64,000 bases of DNA from Cymbidium sinense (GCA_021442155.1 CM038223.1:36926983-36990982), one strand, 5' to 3'. Counted from the first letter of the stretch, positions 21,901-35,210 are shown. The notes: generated from the sequence alone by a model not told the origin. Made by a program: numbers and translations.

Positions 21901-24900
21901 ATTTCTTTATCAAGGCCACTTGGCATCCTTCTAGTGATCCACTTGGACACCAAGGAGGGTGGTGAGAATGACCCAATGAGCTTGGGTTGGCCATGACTCA
22001 AGTCAAGGCCAAACTGACCCCTTCAATGGAAATTAAGCACTTGGATCACCCAATGCACTCACCTAGCACATGGGATATTAAATAGCCCAAACCATGAACC
22101 AAATCTCACCCATTGATCAAAAATGGCAAAACTACTCTTCACCGTCTGATCCAAGAAGGGCGAGATATACTCCCCCTCATTCCCACTCAAACCACAAGCA
22201 CTCAATTCCACAGAGCCAAGGAGAGTGAGTCGAAGCTCCCCAAGCTTTTCCAAGCCCTTCCTAAGCCCTATTGATTTCTCCTTCTTGGTTTTGCTCAAAG
22301 CCAAAATAGGGGAGGTCAATCCAAATCCCAGCTCATCCAATTCTCCATAAAACCAAATTAACCTTGCAAGCACCATTAGTAGACCTCATCGAGCTCAACC
22401 AAGTTGTTTCCCAAGTCTCCAAGCCACAAGAAGCATCACCTTGATCAAGCCCGATCACCATTGAAGGGGAGCTCATCAAATGAGCCATCCACTTCGAATC
22501 AAGATCCAATACCTTCAATAGGGCTTTGTCTCTACTATATGAAGCTACCTCCACTGTTGGAAGCACCAGTGATAGCCTCCGGTGAGGTATTGCTCAAAAC
22601 CGTAGCCATAGAAAAAAATTACTAGGTCTTTTTTGAAGGAAATTGTAATCCCATCAAATCATAACCATTAGATACATTGCTTGAGCTTCCCTGAAGGTGT
22701 GGGGTGAGTTTAAACTCCATCCAAGCTCGGGTGAGCTCATATCGAGCGCTGATTGATGGATGACATTCATCTCTTACCGCTCAGGAGGAGACAGATCACA
22801 CATCATCCATTATGCATGATTGGAATGAACAACTATGATTAGATCATGATAGATCCCCCTCTGATTTAAGCCTAAATAGTGGGATTAATCCTAACCGTCT
22901 GATATTATCGAACGGACCGTGGAGAAAGCACGTCCACTGACGATTGACTCAGCAAGCAGATGTGATAACTTAAATAACATATCCCATCATGCCACGAGAA
23001 AAGTGCAATGTGTCAGTCGCCATGTGGCCCCACGAGATTAGGGGTTTTAATTAGCTCTAATTAATCTAATTTTCATGATTGACCTTCAAAAATTCATAAC
23101 TAATTGAAAAAAAATATAAAAAAATATAAACTTAAGTTTATTTTATAGATAATTCAAAGGAGAATAATATAAAATTAAAATTAATTTATTTTGAATAGTA
23201 ATTTTCAATTAGTTTAGGTTTTATTGAAAATATAATTAGGCTGATTAATCCTTAATTACTTTAGCAATTAATTCTAAACTTCTTAAGGTTGATTAGTGGG
23301 ATGACATCTGCCTCCCATAATTTTCCTAGAATTTATTATTGGATTAATTAGGGGAATTGCTTATTTCATCTCTAATCCTTCTCTTAACTAAATAAATGGT
23401 TAATTAACCCATTAAAAAGTGATAAATTTATTAATTAAGCTTGTTAATCATCATGAAATAATGAATGGACTTAGAAAATGAGATTAGGATTTCTTTTCCA
23501 ATCTTTTCCTCTAAGTTTATTTTATTTGGATAAACACTTAATTAATTTGTAAATTAATTAATGACTTAATCACTTCTTTAATTAAGTTTAATTAATCAAA
23601 TTAAAAACTAAATCATTCTAGAACTTAATCATCTTAATCTTGGGTAGATTCTTAGGTGTTCAATAACCTAAGAGACTTCAAAGAAAATTATAATCAATCT
23701 ACATGTGTAGGATGGTTATGAAAGTACTTAATTAAACCCTTTAGCTTAATTAATCAATAATTATGAACCAATTACATTAGGCCCCTTTATTTCTTAGGTG
23801 CATTGTTGATTTAAATTCCATGTGGTTTCATATCATATGTTAGTTCATAATTACTTGAATAATTATGTTAAAGATGTATAGGTAAGGGGTAATTAATGGA
23901 TTCAATTCATACCTTAACCTAAGAAAACATAAAATTAACCTAATTGTCCTAAAATTAAACTAAACCAATTCACACATGGGGGAAATTGGTTAGGACCAGC
24001 AAACTCTTTTCATATTTCCTAAGTCAAATCAAATTCAAAAATAAAGATATCCTTAAAGAATTTTGATTCATTTTAAATGATCTTATTTTATAGGATTGTC
24101 CTTAGGAATTAATTATGCTGAATGAAGTCATATGCTTACATTCATTTATTTCTTTCCAAGCATGCTAAATATTATTTGCCATATGAAATCATGCATTCAT
24201 TTCTTCTGAAAAATCAATTAAATAAAATGTTTCATTTTAAGTCAAATTCCATGTGTTGGCTAAAATTAAGAATATGAGTGGCTATTATCACTATTAAACC
24301 AAAAATTATTTCCAAAACTTATAAGTTAAAGATTAAGAATGAAGTGATGCTACTTATATGTATTTATAAGCATGCATGTGCTTATAGCATAAGATGTGTT
24401 TTATGTTGTTTTCTTCCTTCTCTTAACATGGATTTGGATAGGATTTGCAAAGTGTATAGTTCATTTAAAAAGAACACAACACTTGCTTAAATCTATTCCT
24501 ATGCATTTCTATGTTATGACTTAAGAAGGATCCTCACATTTACATATGCAAATTATACAACCAAATCAAACAAAAATCTTTTGCATGATTTTTCATCCAT
24601 TTGTTTCTTTTTGTACATTTACATGTATTTAAGAAAAGTGGTATATTAGTCTGGACATCCCGAGACTACGAGGCTTTAATTATCCCTAAGTAGATCTTGT
24701 GCCTTATGCCCCTGGTGTAGAAAATAATGGCGTCATACTCACTTATATCTTTTATACATGTGGATGTGCATTATGTTAATGGATGAAGAATCTCTCTTTT
24801 CTACATAATAAAGACATGCATTCATGGAATATCCAAATTTTTAAATCATATCTCTTAGCATTCATCATCAAACTATGCTAAAACTTGCATTGCATGTATA

Positions 24901-25841
24901 GATATGCTTAGGATTATTCATATGCATGGCATACATGGTGGAAAGAAATAAATGGTTGTGTTATGTGATAGTAATTCACCTTAACTAATTCTAGGATGCC
25001 TTTCTTATCGAATAGGGCTACTTAGAGTAAATCTAAACTTATGGTTAATTAAAACACATAATAAAATATTCACTAAAGAAAAATTATTAATGAAGCTACC
25101 TTAAAAATTACTTTAAGGTAGGGATGAAAAAGAAGTTATCTTCTCTTTTCTTCTCTTCGTAACATGTAGTAACTAATTGTAGGTTCATTCAAACCAAATC
25201 AAATTATCAACTAAAATTGACAAATCAACTAAATCATTTCAAATGAAACCACCCTCTAAATTGAATCTTTCACAACTTAGAAAATTTCAACCTTAAAGCC
25301 TAACTAAGACATGTCACACAAGTCTTAAATGGCACACACATTAGGCTAGTCATCATTTTTAACTCTTTGTTAGGGCGGTGCATGGTTTGATGCCTAATTT
25401 TATTTTATGATGTAATGTTTTTTAGACTGGATGTTAGGGTGCATGTGCGTAGTCTGGATGATAGGGTAATCTTAGCCTAATCATATTTTTTACATGGGAT
25501 TATGCTTAAGGGGCATTGTAATAAAAATATAAATACTTTCGTTGTGTAGGTTGCTTATACCCCTAAGCATAACCCAAATTAGGATAAGTGGACTTGGTTA
25601 CCAATGTATGGGGTGCTAAGTCCAAATTATTCATATAACTGCTTGGGTTGTGTGGTATGTTTAACTAATTTTTGTTTTATATGTTTAGTTAAATTTATCT
25701 TTCCCTTTTTGATGTAAATTTTCCAATTGAAATTTGGAATGAATGTTATGGGAGAATTAAGGTGAATATTGGTTATAAGACCATACCTTATATACCATGT
25801 GAAGACCTAAAGCAAACTACACCCCAAGCCAAATCAAAAGG

Positions 25842-25925
25842 AAGAAAGAAGTGAAGAAAGAAAGAAATGAAGAAAGAAAGAAAAGAAAGAAATGAAGAAA
25901 TGAAGAAATGAAGAATGAAGAATGA
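25842..25925. repeat. GAAA/GAAAT simple repeat inside E4
   Basis: This is an interrupted run of gaaagaaa and gaaatgaa units next to the GGTACC block. In E1 and E7 the same site has only a short A/G run, so it expanded in this copy. Confidence 0.85.
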
Positions 25926-27453
25926 ACACCACCATAATATGAATTCCTACTAAATTGTAATTATTCATTTCTAATCTGGGTTGTATAAGGGTAGAGCTCG
26001 ACTACCCATTTTTCTTTTCAGGTTGTACGGTGGTACCCGACCGTACCGGCCTTTGATCCTTTTGCGCTAATTTTATAAATTGATTGATGTTTTATTTATG
26101 ATTGGGAAATTAGGATGGCATAATTTTTTTGGTTTTATCATTGCTTGATGAATGGCTTGGTTGCGATTAGGCTCTTAAGAAAAAATAAATTTTCTATCCA
26201 ATTAATCAACTCAAAATTAAATTAAACAACTCATAACCTCTCCTAAAGCCTAGGACATAAATCAAGATAATAAAAGATTTAAGAACCCCTAAGCTAGATG
26301 TTGTATGTCTCACATCATGCATAAATCATATTGCTTCACTCATGCTAATGGAGGGCTTCCACCTTTTCCAGAGAAAATGGCTTGACCTTTGAGAGCCATG
26401 GTGGAAACACACCTCCTTCTTTCTGATTTTGGCCCATAACCAATCTTCTCATGCATTAGGCATATGAAATTCTATAGCCTTTGTCAAATAAAAATGTCCA
26501 AAAATCAAAATAAAACTTAACAAATTTTTCATTAGATTAAGTCATTTATTCATGCCCTTCATGATCTAGTCTCTTAGTGAGTGTGTTTAAGAACTTAGTC
26601 TCCTTTATAAATAAACAATAGCCTATCTATCTTACAAAGCATAAGACTTCCCTACATGTATTTAAAATTATAAGAGGAGTTAGTTGGCGGCCACCTCCAG
26701 GTAGTTGTAAGTCCAACAGTCAGTTGGTTTAGTCTCTCTTGTGGAGATAAACCATATACCCATTTTTTACCTAAGATTTAGGTTATGCTTTGGCCCTCAC
26801 CAAAGCTCCCTAGATTTAGAATCCGAGGTTGATGTTTTCCTTTATAAGCCACAAGCATAAATCATCACCTCTTAGGCATTTTCATGACCTTATGTTGTTG
26901 AATTATAAGCCCTAAATTTCTAATAAAAATTCAACTCAAACATATAATTCTCCTCAATTTCAAAAATATAAAGCCCAGCCATAGGATAGTTTGGGATGCT
27001 CGCTAGGTTTTACAGCATCGTGAGCATCCCCTACTTATCTCCCTTTGGTTTTGATAATAACTCTCCCCTTTTGATCAATCCCACTTGATTTTCCAAAAAT
27101 AACCAATTTGTTGATAGCCCTATCTTTGAGATCTTTGGAGATAACAATCATTTACCTTAAACGAGAATATTCTTAAGGAATCTCATTCCTTAAGATGTAA
27201 TTAACTATGGGGGCTTATTTTCATAGAGAACTTAATGAACCTAATTTAAAATAAACCCTGCTTTACTTTTTCATGTAAAGTATGGGAAAGATCTCTGGTA
27301 CATTTGAAGACCCATTATTCTTAGGAGTCCTTATTAGGTGATTAGATCCATTATAAGATGGTGACTTTTGTCTCTCAAGATAGTACAATATTCCTCAATG
27401 TCACACCCGATCACCCTAACGAGTACATCTGTGGAACTACTAGTATCCCAACA

Positions 27454-27458
27454 ATATT
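27454..27458. repeat. Target-site duplication of E4, right copy (atatt)
   Basis: It directly follows cccaaca, the complement of the E4 start, and is identical to 20550-20554. Confidence 0.7.
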
Positions 27459-30400
27459 TTTTCCCATTCAATAGAAAATAAATCACCACAATATGTTAGA
27501 TTAAATAATTTTAAAGTTTATTGCTTAGTTAAATTTCTTTTCTGATTTGATTATTTGATTAAACTTCAGTTTCTTATTTTAATATTTTCATTAGTTAAAT
27601 CATTTAATTAAAACTTAAATTAATTTATTTAATTAAGATTTAATTATTAATGTTTAATTTTAGATTAGCCATTATATTTGATTTATTATTTTAATTTTAA
27701 TTATTTTAATTTATATAATTATTCTTTAACCTTAAATTTTGGATTTTTAAGATAAATTGAATTCAATGATTAAAAAAAATTTTCTAAGTCTTCTAATGTT
27801 AATAAAAAATATATTAAAGTGAGTTTTGTAAATTTTATAATTTTTAAGATTTATTTGTTTATTATTTGATTTAAATTACCCTAGAACTTCAGAACTTCAT
27901 AACATATGATCTATAAGTTATTTTGATTTGAAATTTTTAAGACAAGTGGGGTTTGATGCCAATTTCATTTTTCTCAGGTTTCATTTCAATGAGAGGTGTA
28001 TTTTAAGATTAATTAAAATTATATTATTTTTAATAAATCTGAAATTAAGCCTAAAATATGAAGTAACACATTGGACTTTTATTTTTCTTAAATACTCCTC
28101 TAGAATATGAATCCAAAGAGGATTCATTTGAAAATTTTGAATTATTGGCTGGTTTAATATTTTTTATTAAAGTTTGGCTTAATTAAATAAATTAATTAAT
28201 TTAATTAATCTTTAATTAGTTGATTTAGGTTTTTCTTATTTATAGAAGAATTTGACATTTTTCTTAAGTTTATTGATGCCATTTAAGATGTTTTAAAACA
28301 TTTTCAATTTTTAATTTTTTAAATTTTTAAATAAATTATTTTGATTAGATTAGGTGTTAGACTTAGAAACTTTAGAGCTTTTTATCCAATTAACTCTACC
28401 CAATAAAATTTGTATGCAATGTGTACTTTTAAGACCTATAAAATTTTCACAATAATTTGACAATTATAAATAATGTTTGATTATTTTCATTAAAATCTAA
28501 ATTAAGTTAGAATTGTGTAGAATAAATTACGGCTTTATTTTTCTTTAATTCCTTTCTATAATATAATTCCAAGGAGGGGTTTTTCATATGTTTAGGATTT
28601 CTGATCAACTTATTTTAACTTTTTAAAGTCTATTAAGTTAATTCAATTATCTAATTATAATTAATCTAAATTTGAGGATTTTAGGATTTTATGGTTTCTA
28701 AAGGGTTTAATGTTTTCTTTAAATTTATTGGTATTGATTATGATGTTTTAAGTTAATCCCATATTTTTTTCCTAATCCTCATATTTTAAATTAATTAATT
28801 TCATTGATTAGGGAGTTTTAACTAGAAACTTTTATAACTTACCATCCAATTAGAATTGGGCCTTGAAAGTTTTTTTTAGGTGTGTTCTAATCCAAATTTT
28901 AAGTCCCTAAAGTTTTAAATTTAATTAGATACTTATTTTTAAGTTTAATTAAAATTTAATGTTTTAAATTAAATTCAAATTATTGAATAAAAATTAGAGA
29001 TTTTTTGTTTAATTGATTTCTATCATCAAGTTGAATCCATAGAGCTCTTCTTTATATTTTTAAGATAAGTATTTTATTTTATATTAATTTCTCAAGTTAT
29101 AGATAATTTTCTATATTTTTTAAATATAAAAAAAATTTGATTTCCACTTAACCCACTCAGCGCTGACGCGATGCTAACTAGGCACCACTTTTGTGTGGAG
29201 AAATGCGACTAGCCATAATGGATCCATGCGGAGCCACCATATAAAGTGGTGGGTGACACAGGTTAAGCCTCGATGATTTTTGAAGGGAATTAAATCAGAT
29301 GGTGCTCCTATATCACAACCATCCATTCTAAATAAGAGGAGTGGATGGTCGTGATATTGTCCACCACCTCTTACCATAAATCGAGAACCATCAGCTCTTA
29401 AAGGGCTAATTTCAGCTATTTAATCAATGAAGCTTTGTGAGTTTGATCGATCCATATAAATTGATCTCAATGGAGATCAATTTCACTTCATAAATGATAA
29501 AATTCAAATGAAAGGTAGATCGATGTTAAGGAGTACCTCGACTATGTTGATCCTCGGTGGTGCTAACATTTTGAATGCCTTGTATAGATTGAGATGAGGT
29601 GCCGAAAAAAGTTTTATGAGGTGTTAAGAAAAGTTTTCCCTCTTGCCTCTCTTTAGATTGGGCTAGAGAGCATCAATGTCGGCATTCATTGGAGCTTGAT
29701 AAAAGGAAAGGTTACAAAGGAAGTGGGAGTGGGGAAAGAGTTTTCTTTGGTTGCTTGGTGACTAAGGAAGGTGTAGGAAGTGTCAAAGGTAAGTAATGTG
29801 GCCTCCCTCTCCCTCTTTGTACTTGGATTAATGTCTCTCCATTAGGTCATTGGGAAGGGTATTGAGTTCTTGGAATTATTCCTAAAGGTGGTGGGATGAT
29901 CAGGGCTCTTAATAAAATGCAATAATTAGAGAAGAAAGAGGTGATATAGGTGAATTTTAGTTACTTCATGAGTTGGCTTGATTTGAGGTCTCCCGTGGCA
30001 TTCACCTTGCTTCCTTATGGCAACCCACTCCATGGGCTTGCTGAAAACTTCTTGGACAAGTCTAAGGTGAGCCATAGATCAGGTTGGAGTTCATTTGAGT
30101 TAAATTTTAAGCATAGAGTTTGAATTCATGCCATATAAGTTAAGGTGGTTTTGATTTTGATTAATTCGATTACTTTCCATTTGATCAATTTGATTTAAAT
30201 TTATATTTCAATCTTTATTGATTATCCATAAGATGATTAAGGAATCAAATTATTCAAGTTTTATGTGAGTTTGATTTAATTTAAGTAATTTGACATATAT
30301 GTTCAAAATGGGTTAAATTGGTTTCATAGCCTATCTGGCCATTTTAAGATTTAGATTTGTGTTCATTGATATTCAATTGATCATTTATTATATTTATGTT

Positions 30401-31467
30401 TGAATAATTTCATTTGATTTAGGCTTGATTTTAATTTTAATCTAATTTGACCCATTTTGACCCAAATGGGTTAAATTATATTCAATTAAGTCAAATGTCT
30501 AATTTTGACTTATTCAAGGTGTGTTTGAACTTGAATCATTTTTGATAAAATATTTGATATGATTTAGAGAAATTAATTTAAAATGATTTGACATTATTTT
30601 TGATTTTGACCCATTTGATATAAATTGAGTTTAATAGGTATTATTATATTCATTTGGGTCAAATGATCAAATTGATTAAACTAAACCCAAAGAAAAGTTG
30701 AACTATGTCCAATTATGATTTTAAATTATTTTTAAATGTTTAACTTAAATTAATTTCAATTTAATTTATATTTTTACTTTATAGGGTACATTTGAGTATA
30801 TTTAGGTTAGGTGACCCAATTAATCCATTTGAAATCTCATTAGATTTAGATTTATTTTGATTTGTGTTCGGACATGTTCATTTGATGAGTTTCAGCCTTT
30901 AGGAGGGCTTAATTTGGTTGAATTTTGGTTGAATTGTATTTTGACTTATTGTGTAAACTTAGTTCAAATAACCTAAATGGCTACTTTGTGCCAAATTTGA
31001 ATTTCATTATAGGTTAGTTTATGTTTGTGCTTTGATTTAGTGCTTCTTTTTTTATTGATTTGTTTTGATTGTATTTAACTTTTTCTTGGATTTAGGTGAT
31101 TTTGAGCCAACCATCCCAATTACCTCAATTTTGGCTCAATTGAGTTTAGATTTCAATTCTAATATATTTTACTGAGTTTAGAATTGATCAAATTGTCTAG
31201 TCTAATTGAGTTAGGTTAGGTCCTAGTGGTGTCCATTAGGCTAAGCTAGGTTTTCATACTGGGGTGCTAAGTTTGATTTTAATTTTGGTTTCTTTTATTT
31301 TTGGTTTCAAATTAAGTTTTGGATTCAAATTTTTTGTTTGGCTCAATTTATTGTTTGATTTTGGTTTGGAGATACAATTGGCCACTAAGTGTAGCATCTT
31401 AAGTGTCTAAATAAGAAGTCACTAATCTAAGATTAGATATTCAAATTAGTAAGATTAGGATGATGTT

Positions 31468-31493
31468 AACCTCATCTATAAATGAGGTCAACA
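31468..31493 (+). repeat. E3 terminal hairpin
   Basis: Cctcatctataaatgagg is a perfect 7-bp stem with a short loop, followed by tcaaca, the element end. Confidence 0.8.
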
Positions 31494-32257
31494 TGTAGCC
31501 TTGTGCTTCTTCAACATAATTCTTTTATTTGGCCATTGATAATAATTCATGGCCATCTCCTCCAATAAGTAATAGGTTACCATATGAGTTTTGCTCATGT
31601 AAGTGTTACCAAATATAGTGTCAATTAGTATCCTCATCAACCTAGCTAGTCATTTTGGAAGATCCACATATGTATCCATTTTGGAAGGCTGTGGTGGGGG
31701 CATTTTCTCAGAAGATCCTTAAACCTCTTCCTTGTGTCATAGAATTTATCACTTCCATCTACATAAAGTTTGAAATCCTTATGTGCAACCTCATTATTTT
31801 CTTCACAAGAAAAACTTGACAAGAACTTCTGAGCCATATCTTCCTAGCTCGTGATAAAGTTTGACAAAACTTTTTCACTAGGAAATGAGTTGATCTAGCT
31901 TTTGTCCTAGTCACTGAGTAAAAATGGGAACAAAATGAATTTGATTCTATTGACTAACACTCAATTTTACCTTCAAAGGATAAAAAATCTCCAAGAATTT
32001 GTGATATACACATTGGGATCTTTAGTGGAAAAGCCACCAAACTAGGAGCTTTAGATTCTTTGTAGGGAGGCAAGCTTATCTTGAAGTTATTGGTCTACAC
32101 ACATGAATTAACAATATCCTGGGGGGATGTCATGCACTATAGAAAGAACTAGGTCTCTTAGTGCCTTTACCTCCATGGTCATGCATCCTCCGTCTTCAAA
32201 TTGGGCATTATTTTTTGTATTTGTTTAGTTTGCTTCCTTTTCTCCTTGAGTCTCCAT
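31494..32257 (-). pseudogene. Athila-1: gag, decayed and truncated by E3
   Basis: This is a gag structural polyprotein of an Athila-type Ty3/gypsy element. From a possible ATG at 32255-32257 it reads METQGEKEAN, then ALRDLVLSIVHDIPPG. FGG.STKDPNVYITN follows, then EDMAQKFLSSFSC and KRFKDLLRKCPHHSLPKWI. Last is SKTHMVTYYLLEEMAMNYYQWPNKR, close to the E3 junction. These are the hallmarks of Athila gag (F.GL..EDP, CPHHGL..W..., YELLE.MA.N.YQW). Stops and frameshifts are present (for example after PPGYC). The rest of the element lies on the far side of E3, outside the window. Confidence 0.85.
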
Positions 32258-32432
32258 AGAATGATTTTTTTAATCTTTGGATATTTAGGTATCAATGGTC
32301 CACACCAAACTAGTGGATACACATCGATTAGCCTACAAAATAAAGTGAATAAAATGAAAGAAAATTAGTTAAGAAAAACAAAAATTGAACGGGGCAATAT
32401 AAATAAACATGATATTAATATTAGTGTTGCAA

Positions 32433-32450
32433 CCCCTAGTAATAGCACCA
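32433..32450 (-). other. Athila-1: primer-binding site, tRNA-Asp type
   Basis: On - it reads TGGTGCTATTACTAGGGG. The 3' end of plant tRNA-Asp requires TGGCGCCGTTGCCGGGG. The differences are four C-to-T or G-to-A changes, as expected from decay of a methylated site. It lies five bases after the LTR end and upstream of gag, as it should. Confidence 0.85.
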
Positions 32451-32455
32451 AAATT

Positions 32456-33800
32456 TGATGTAGAGCAAGATAACTAATGTGTAAGAGTTCCTGATTACCT
32501 CAAGAGATAAAGAGTGAGCTGAGTATATCAATTACTAAAATGGGTTAATTTATTATTATTTAGATGGTGAATTTAGGGTGTTAAGGCAAAGATTAAATCT
32601 ACTCATAAATCTATTAGAAAAGTTAATTAGCTAGCTAAAGTAAAAATTTGTGGAGGTGATCTCATATTTTTAAACCTAGGGATTGGACTTCATTTATATC
32701 ATCTTATGTAGTTAGATTATAACAAAGGAATTAAGTTTTAAAAAAAATTTGATCAAGATGGTCACAACCTTTAGTTTGAAAGCCTAAAGTCCTTATTTTT
32801 CTTGCGCAACCTACCTATCTTTTAGTGAGAAATTCAATGGAAGAAAAATTCATTAAAGCTTTTCAAATCTTAACAAGGACTACACTACATTGTTGTAATT
32901 ATCTCTAACCTACAACTATCGCCATGGTATTTTGTCCATGACAAGCCATTTTCAATCTCTCAATTCCAACTAGACCACATAATCTATTAAAATGATAGCT
33001 TGTCAAATGAATAGGTAAAAAATCTAAAACAAATACATTATATTATAAGAAATAAACTCTACATTTTATTAAAATTAAAATTAACAAAAAAATAATATGG
33101 TTACACTCAATCCCTAGAAAGGAGAGTATTCTTTATAAAGAATTAATAAATGGTTATAGAAGATTGATGCATGAACATTACTATAATAAATTAAAAGAAA
33201 TTAAAAGAAAGGAAGAAGTGAAAAATTCAAGTAAAACATGCCAAGAAAGCCTTCTCCATTTCCTTGACACCTTGCCCTTGAGAAATCCCTAATAATTTAT
33301 CTAAGAACATCAAAACAACTTTCACAAAATCTTCTCATATATTCTTCAAAAATTTGAGAAAATATTGGAATAATGGATAAAGAAGTCCCCAAATTTGTCC
33401 ACGTGATTTATTTAAATAGGGTTGTATTGAATGTCCCCAAAAAAGACTAACATTATATAAAGATTTAGGAAAATTCATAGCAGCTGCTATGCAAGCGTCT
33501 ATGCAGGTCAAGTTCTTAGGGTATATACTTTCAATTTGCACATGCTAAAAATTTTTGGGTTTGGATATTAGGCATCAGGCATTCTATCTTTAAGTGCAAC
33601 TAGGATGGGGCTTTAGCACCTAGCAATGGCTTATTTGTCTAGTTCCTATAGTTATGCACTTTGCCACCAGACCTCCAAGCTACTTTCTAAGCACTAGTTG
33701 AACCCCAAGCTCCCAAATTTATTTAAAACGATTCTTCATGTGGTTTTGCATATTGATACAAGATTTTGCTCCTTCTTAAATTTATAAAATTTATAAATTT
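32456..33800 (-). mobile_element. Athila-1: 5' LTR, outer end uncertain
   Basis: The LTR ends in ...ACATCA at 32456 (read on -), followed by five bases and the primer-binding site. A TATA-like box lies at 33409-33418, and transcribed-type sequence runs left from it. No TG start with a duplication could be fixed. Composition changes to featureless AT-rich DNA beyond about 33.8 kb, so the right edge is a guess. The short ORF at 33335 (-) lies within it and is not a gene. Confidence 0.6.
33409..33418 (-). promoter_or_regulatory. Candidate TATA box of the Athila-1 LTR
   Basis: TATTTAAATA lies about 950 bases before the LTR end. It is identical on both strands; the orientation is taken from the element. 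Confidence 0.35.
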
Positions 33801-34755
33801 AAATAATAAGTGCCACAAAATATATAAAATCATGCAAAAACCCATAGCAACGCATAGTCTAAGGTAGGAAAAATATGTATAACTTCCACACATATATTGT
33901 CATCTCTCTAACTTGCAAACTTGGTAATTATATAACAAGAATGCATAGTGCACACCAATAAATAATATCAATAGTAATTAAAAATATTCTAAATTATTAT
34001 ATGATTTGACCAAATATTGAATTGAACAACAAATATCTAACCAACAAAAATATATAATCATCTTTAATGCATAAATTTAATGACAAATTAGATTTTAGAT
34101 CAACTTAAAATTGGTTTTGATTTTACTTTTATGAAATTATTTTTTGACATATTATATCATATATTATGTTATAATAACATTATTATTGTTTTTATAATTT
34201 AAAATATTGGGCTATGTATAATAATTTTTACATTTTAGAATTTGTTTTTTTTCTTATAAGTTATTTTGTATTATGAAACAATAGGTGATAAAGCATAATA
34301 TAATTTATAAAATTGATCAAAATAATTATATGATTATTTTAAATATATATTCATCAAATCATGTATATCATCTTTAAAAAAATGAATATAACACAAGATT
34401 TAATATTAATTTTAAAAAATGCTATGTTGCCCAATAATAGTTCTAAAAATATCTTGATGAGTTAATGCAAAAAGAGAGTAATGAGAGAAAGATAAGTAAT
34501 GCAACACACCACCAAAAAACATGCTTAAAAAATCATTTGAACCTCAATTTATAAGTGTACAAATTTGTAATATATATAAGGATAATTTTTACATCTTGAC
34601 TTCCCAAAAAGCTACTATAATTTTGTATGTTTATAATTTTTTTCTTCTTCTTAGAAATTTATTAAGTGAGAAATAAACTTTTTATAAAAAATTTACTAGA
34701 ATAAGACATTAATAAGAAAAATACTATCCAACTTTTTTAAAAAAATAAAAAGTCT
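33801..34755. other. AT-rich spacer, unassigned
   Basis: No ORF, repeat unit or element boundary could be recognised. It may hold the outer part of the Athila-1 LTR or older decayed DNA into which Tat2 was inserted. Confidence 0.5.
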
Positions 34756-35203
34756 ATTTTATACCCAAGATGTACAAGAAGTGCTAGTAGGAGATAAAGG
34801 GCTAGCACAAGAACACACACCAGTGTGGAGCAAAAATTGTATAAATAGATCAATCATCCATGAAAACTCACTCTATGCGAATAAGAGGAGAGATCATCTG
34901 TTAAGCAGTCAAAGTTTAACTACCCACCACATATGTGAAGATTTACTTTAAGCATGGTGAACATAAGAAAAAACCATTTAAAATAGATAGTTAATATCGA
35001 GCAACCCATTTTATACATAAAGCCTCATGCACATGTGAGCGATTGCTACCAAATACACATCAGACAACTCATCTCGCCAACATTGACAAAAACACTTTTA
35101 AACTCATCAATCAGCATGTAACACTTACCTCCACTAGTGAGTCCTTTTTTATGTAATTGACTTAGCCAGTATGTATTTTTCTTATGTAGTCACCCCTCAA
35201 TCT

Positions 35204-35210
35204 TATAAAA
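35204..35210 (+). promoter_or_regulatory. TATA box of the Tat2 LTR
   Basis: TATAAAA lies in the LTR stretch best conserved with Tat1 (7215 region, worn to atagaat). Confidence 0.5.

Larger units (their letters stand above)
20555..27453 (-). mobile_element. E4: complete giant LTR-like unit, 6,899 bp, probable solo LTR (inverted)
   Basis: Read on -, E4 begins TGTTGGGATACTAGTAGTTC and ends GGTCAATA (CA changed to TA). It is bounded by atatt on both sides and lies within E3. Module order on - is: 5' block (27453-26380), GGTACC block (26065-25985) with a neighbouring GAAA-rich run, a block with the inverted ctaacatccag word (about 25425), a block with cccgagactacg (24655-24720), AT-rich body, GC core (23040-22890), a GC-richer stretch (22760-22060), TTGACC block (21900-21240) and terminal hairpin (20555-20580). 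Short ORFs at 22059-22376 (-), 22333-22566 (-), 22404-22625 and 24278-24490 show no domain. Confidence 0.85.
27454..31493 (+). mobile_element. E3 segment 3: AT-rich body to 3' end
   Basis: E3 continues with the AT-rich body (27460-29130) and the GC core with its stem (29150-29360). The segment equivalent to E1 14160-14230 follows (gtaccttgattctgatcacc there, gtacctcgactatgttgatcc at about 29535), then the TTGACC-type block (30290-30860) and terminal hairpin (31468-31493), ending GGTCAACA. E3 is about 6.2 kb in the three pieces, plus roughly 0.2 kb lost or lying before the window. It stops in the middle of the Athila gag. The ORFs at 27928 and 29174 (-) are not supported. Confidence 0.8.

Noticed and set aside
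22059..22376. 105-codon open frame on - in E4
   Set aside because: It lies in the GC-richer stretch of the repeat, is not kept open in E1, E3 or E7 at the same place, and shows no domain.
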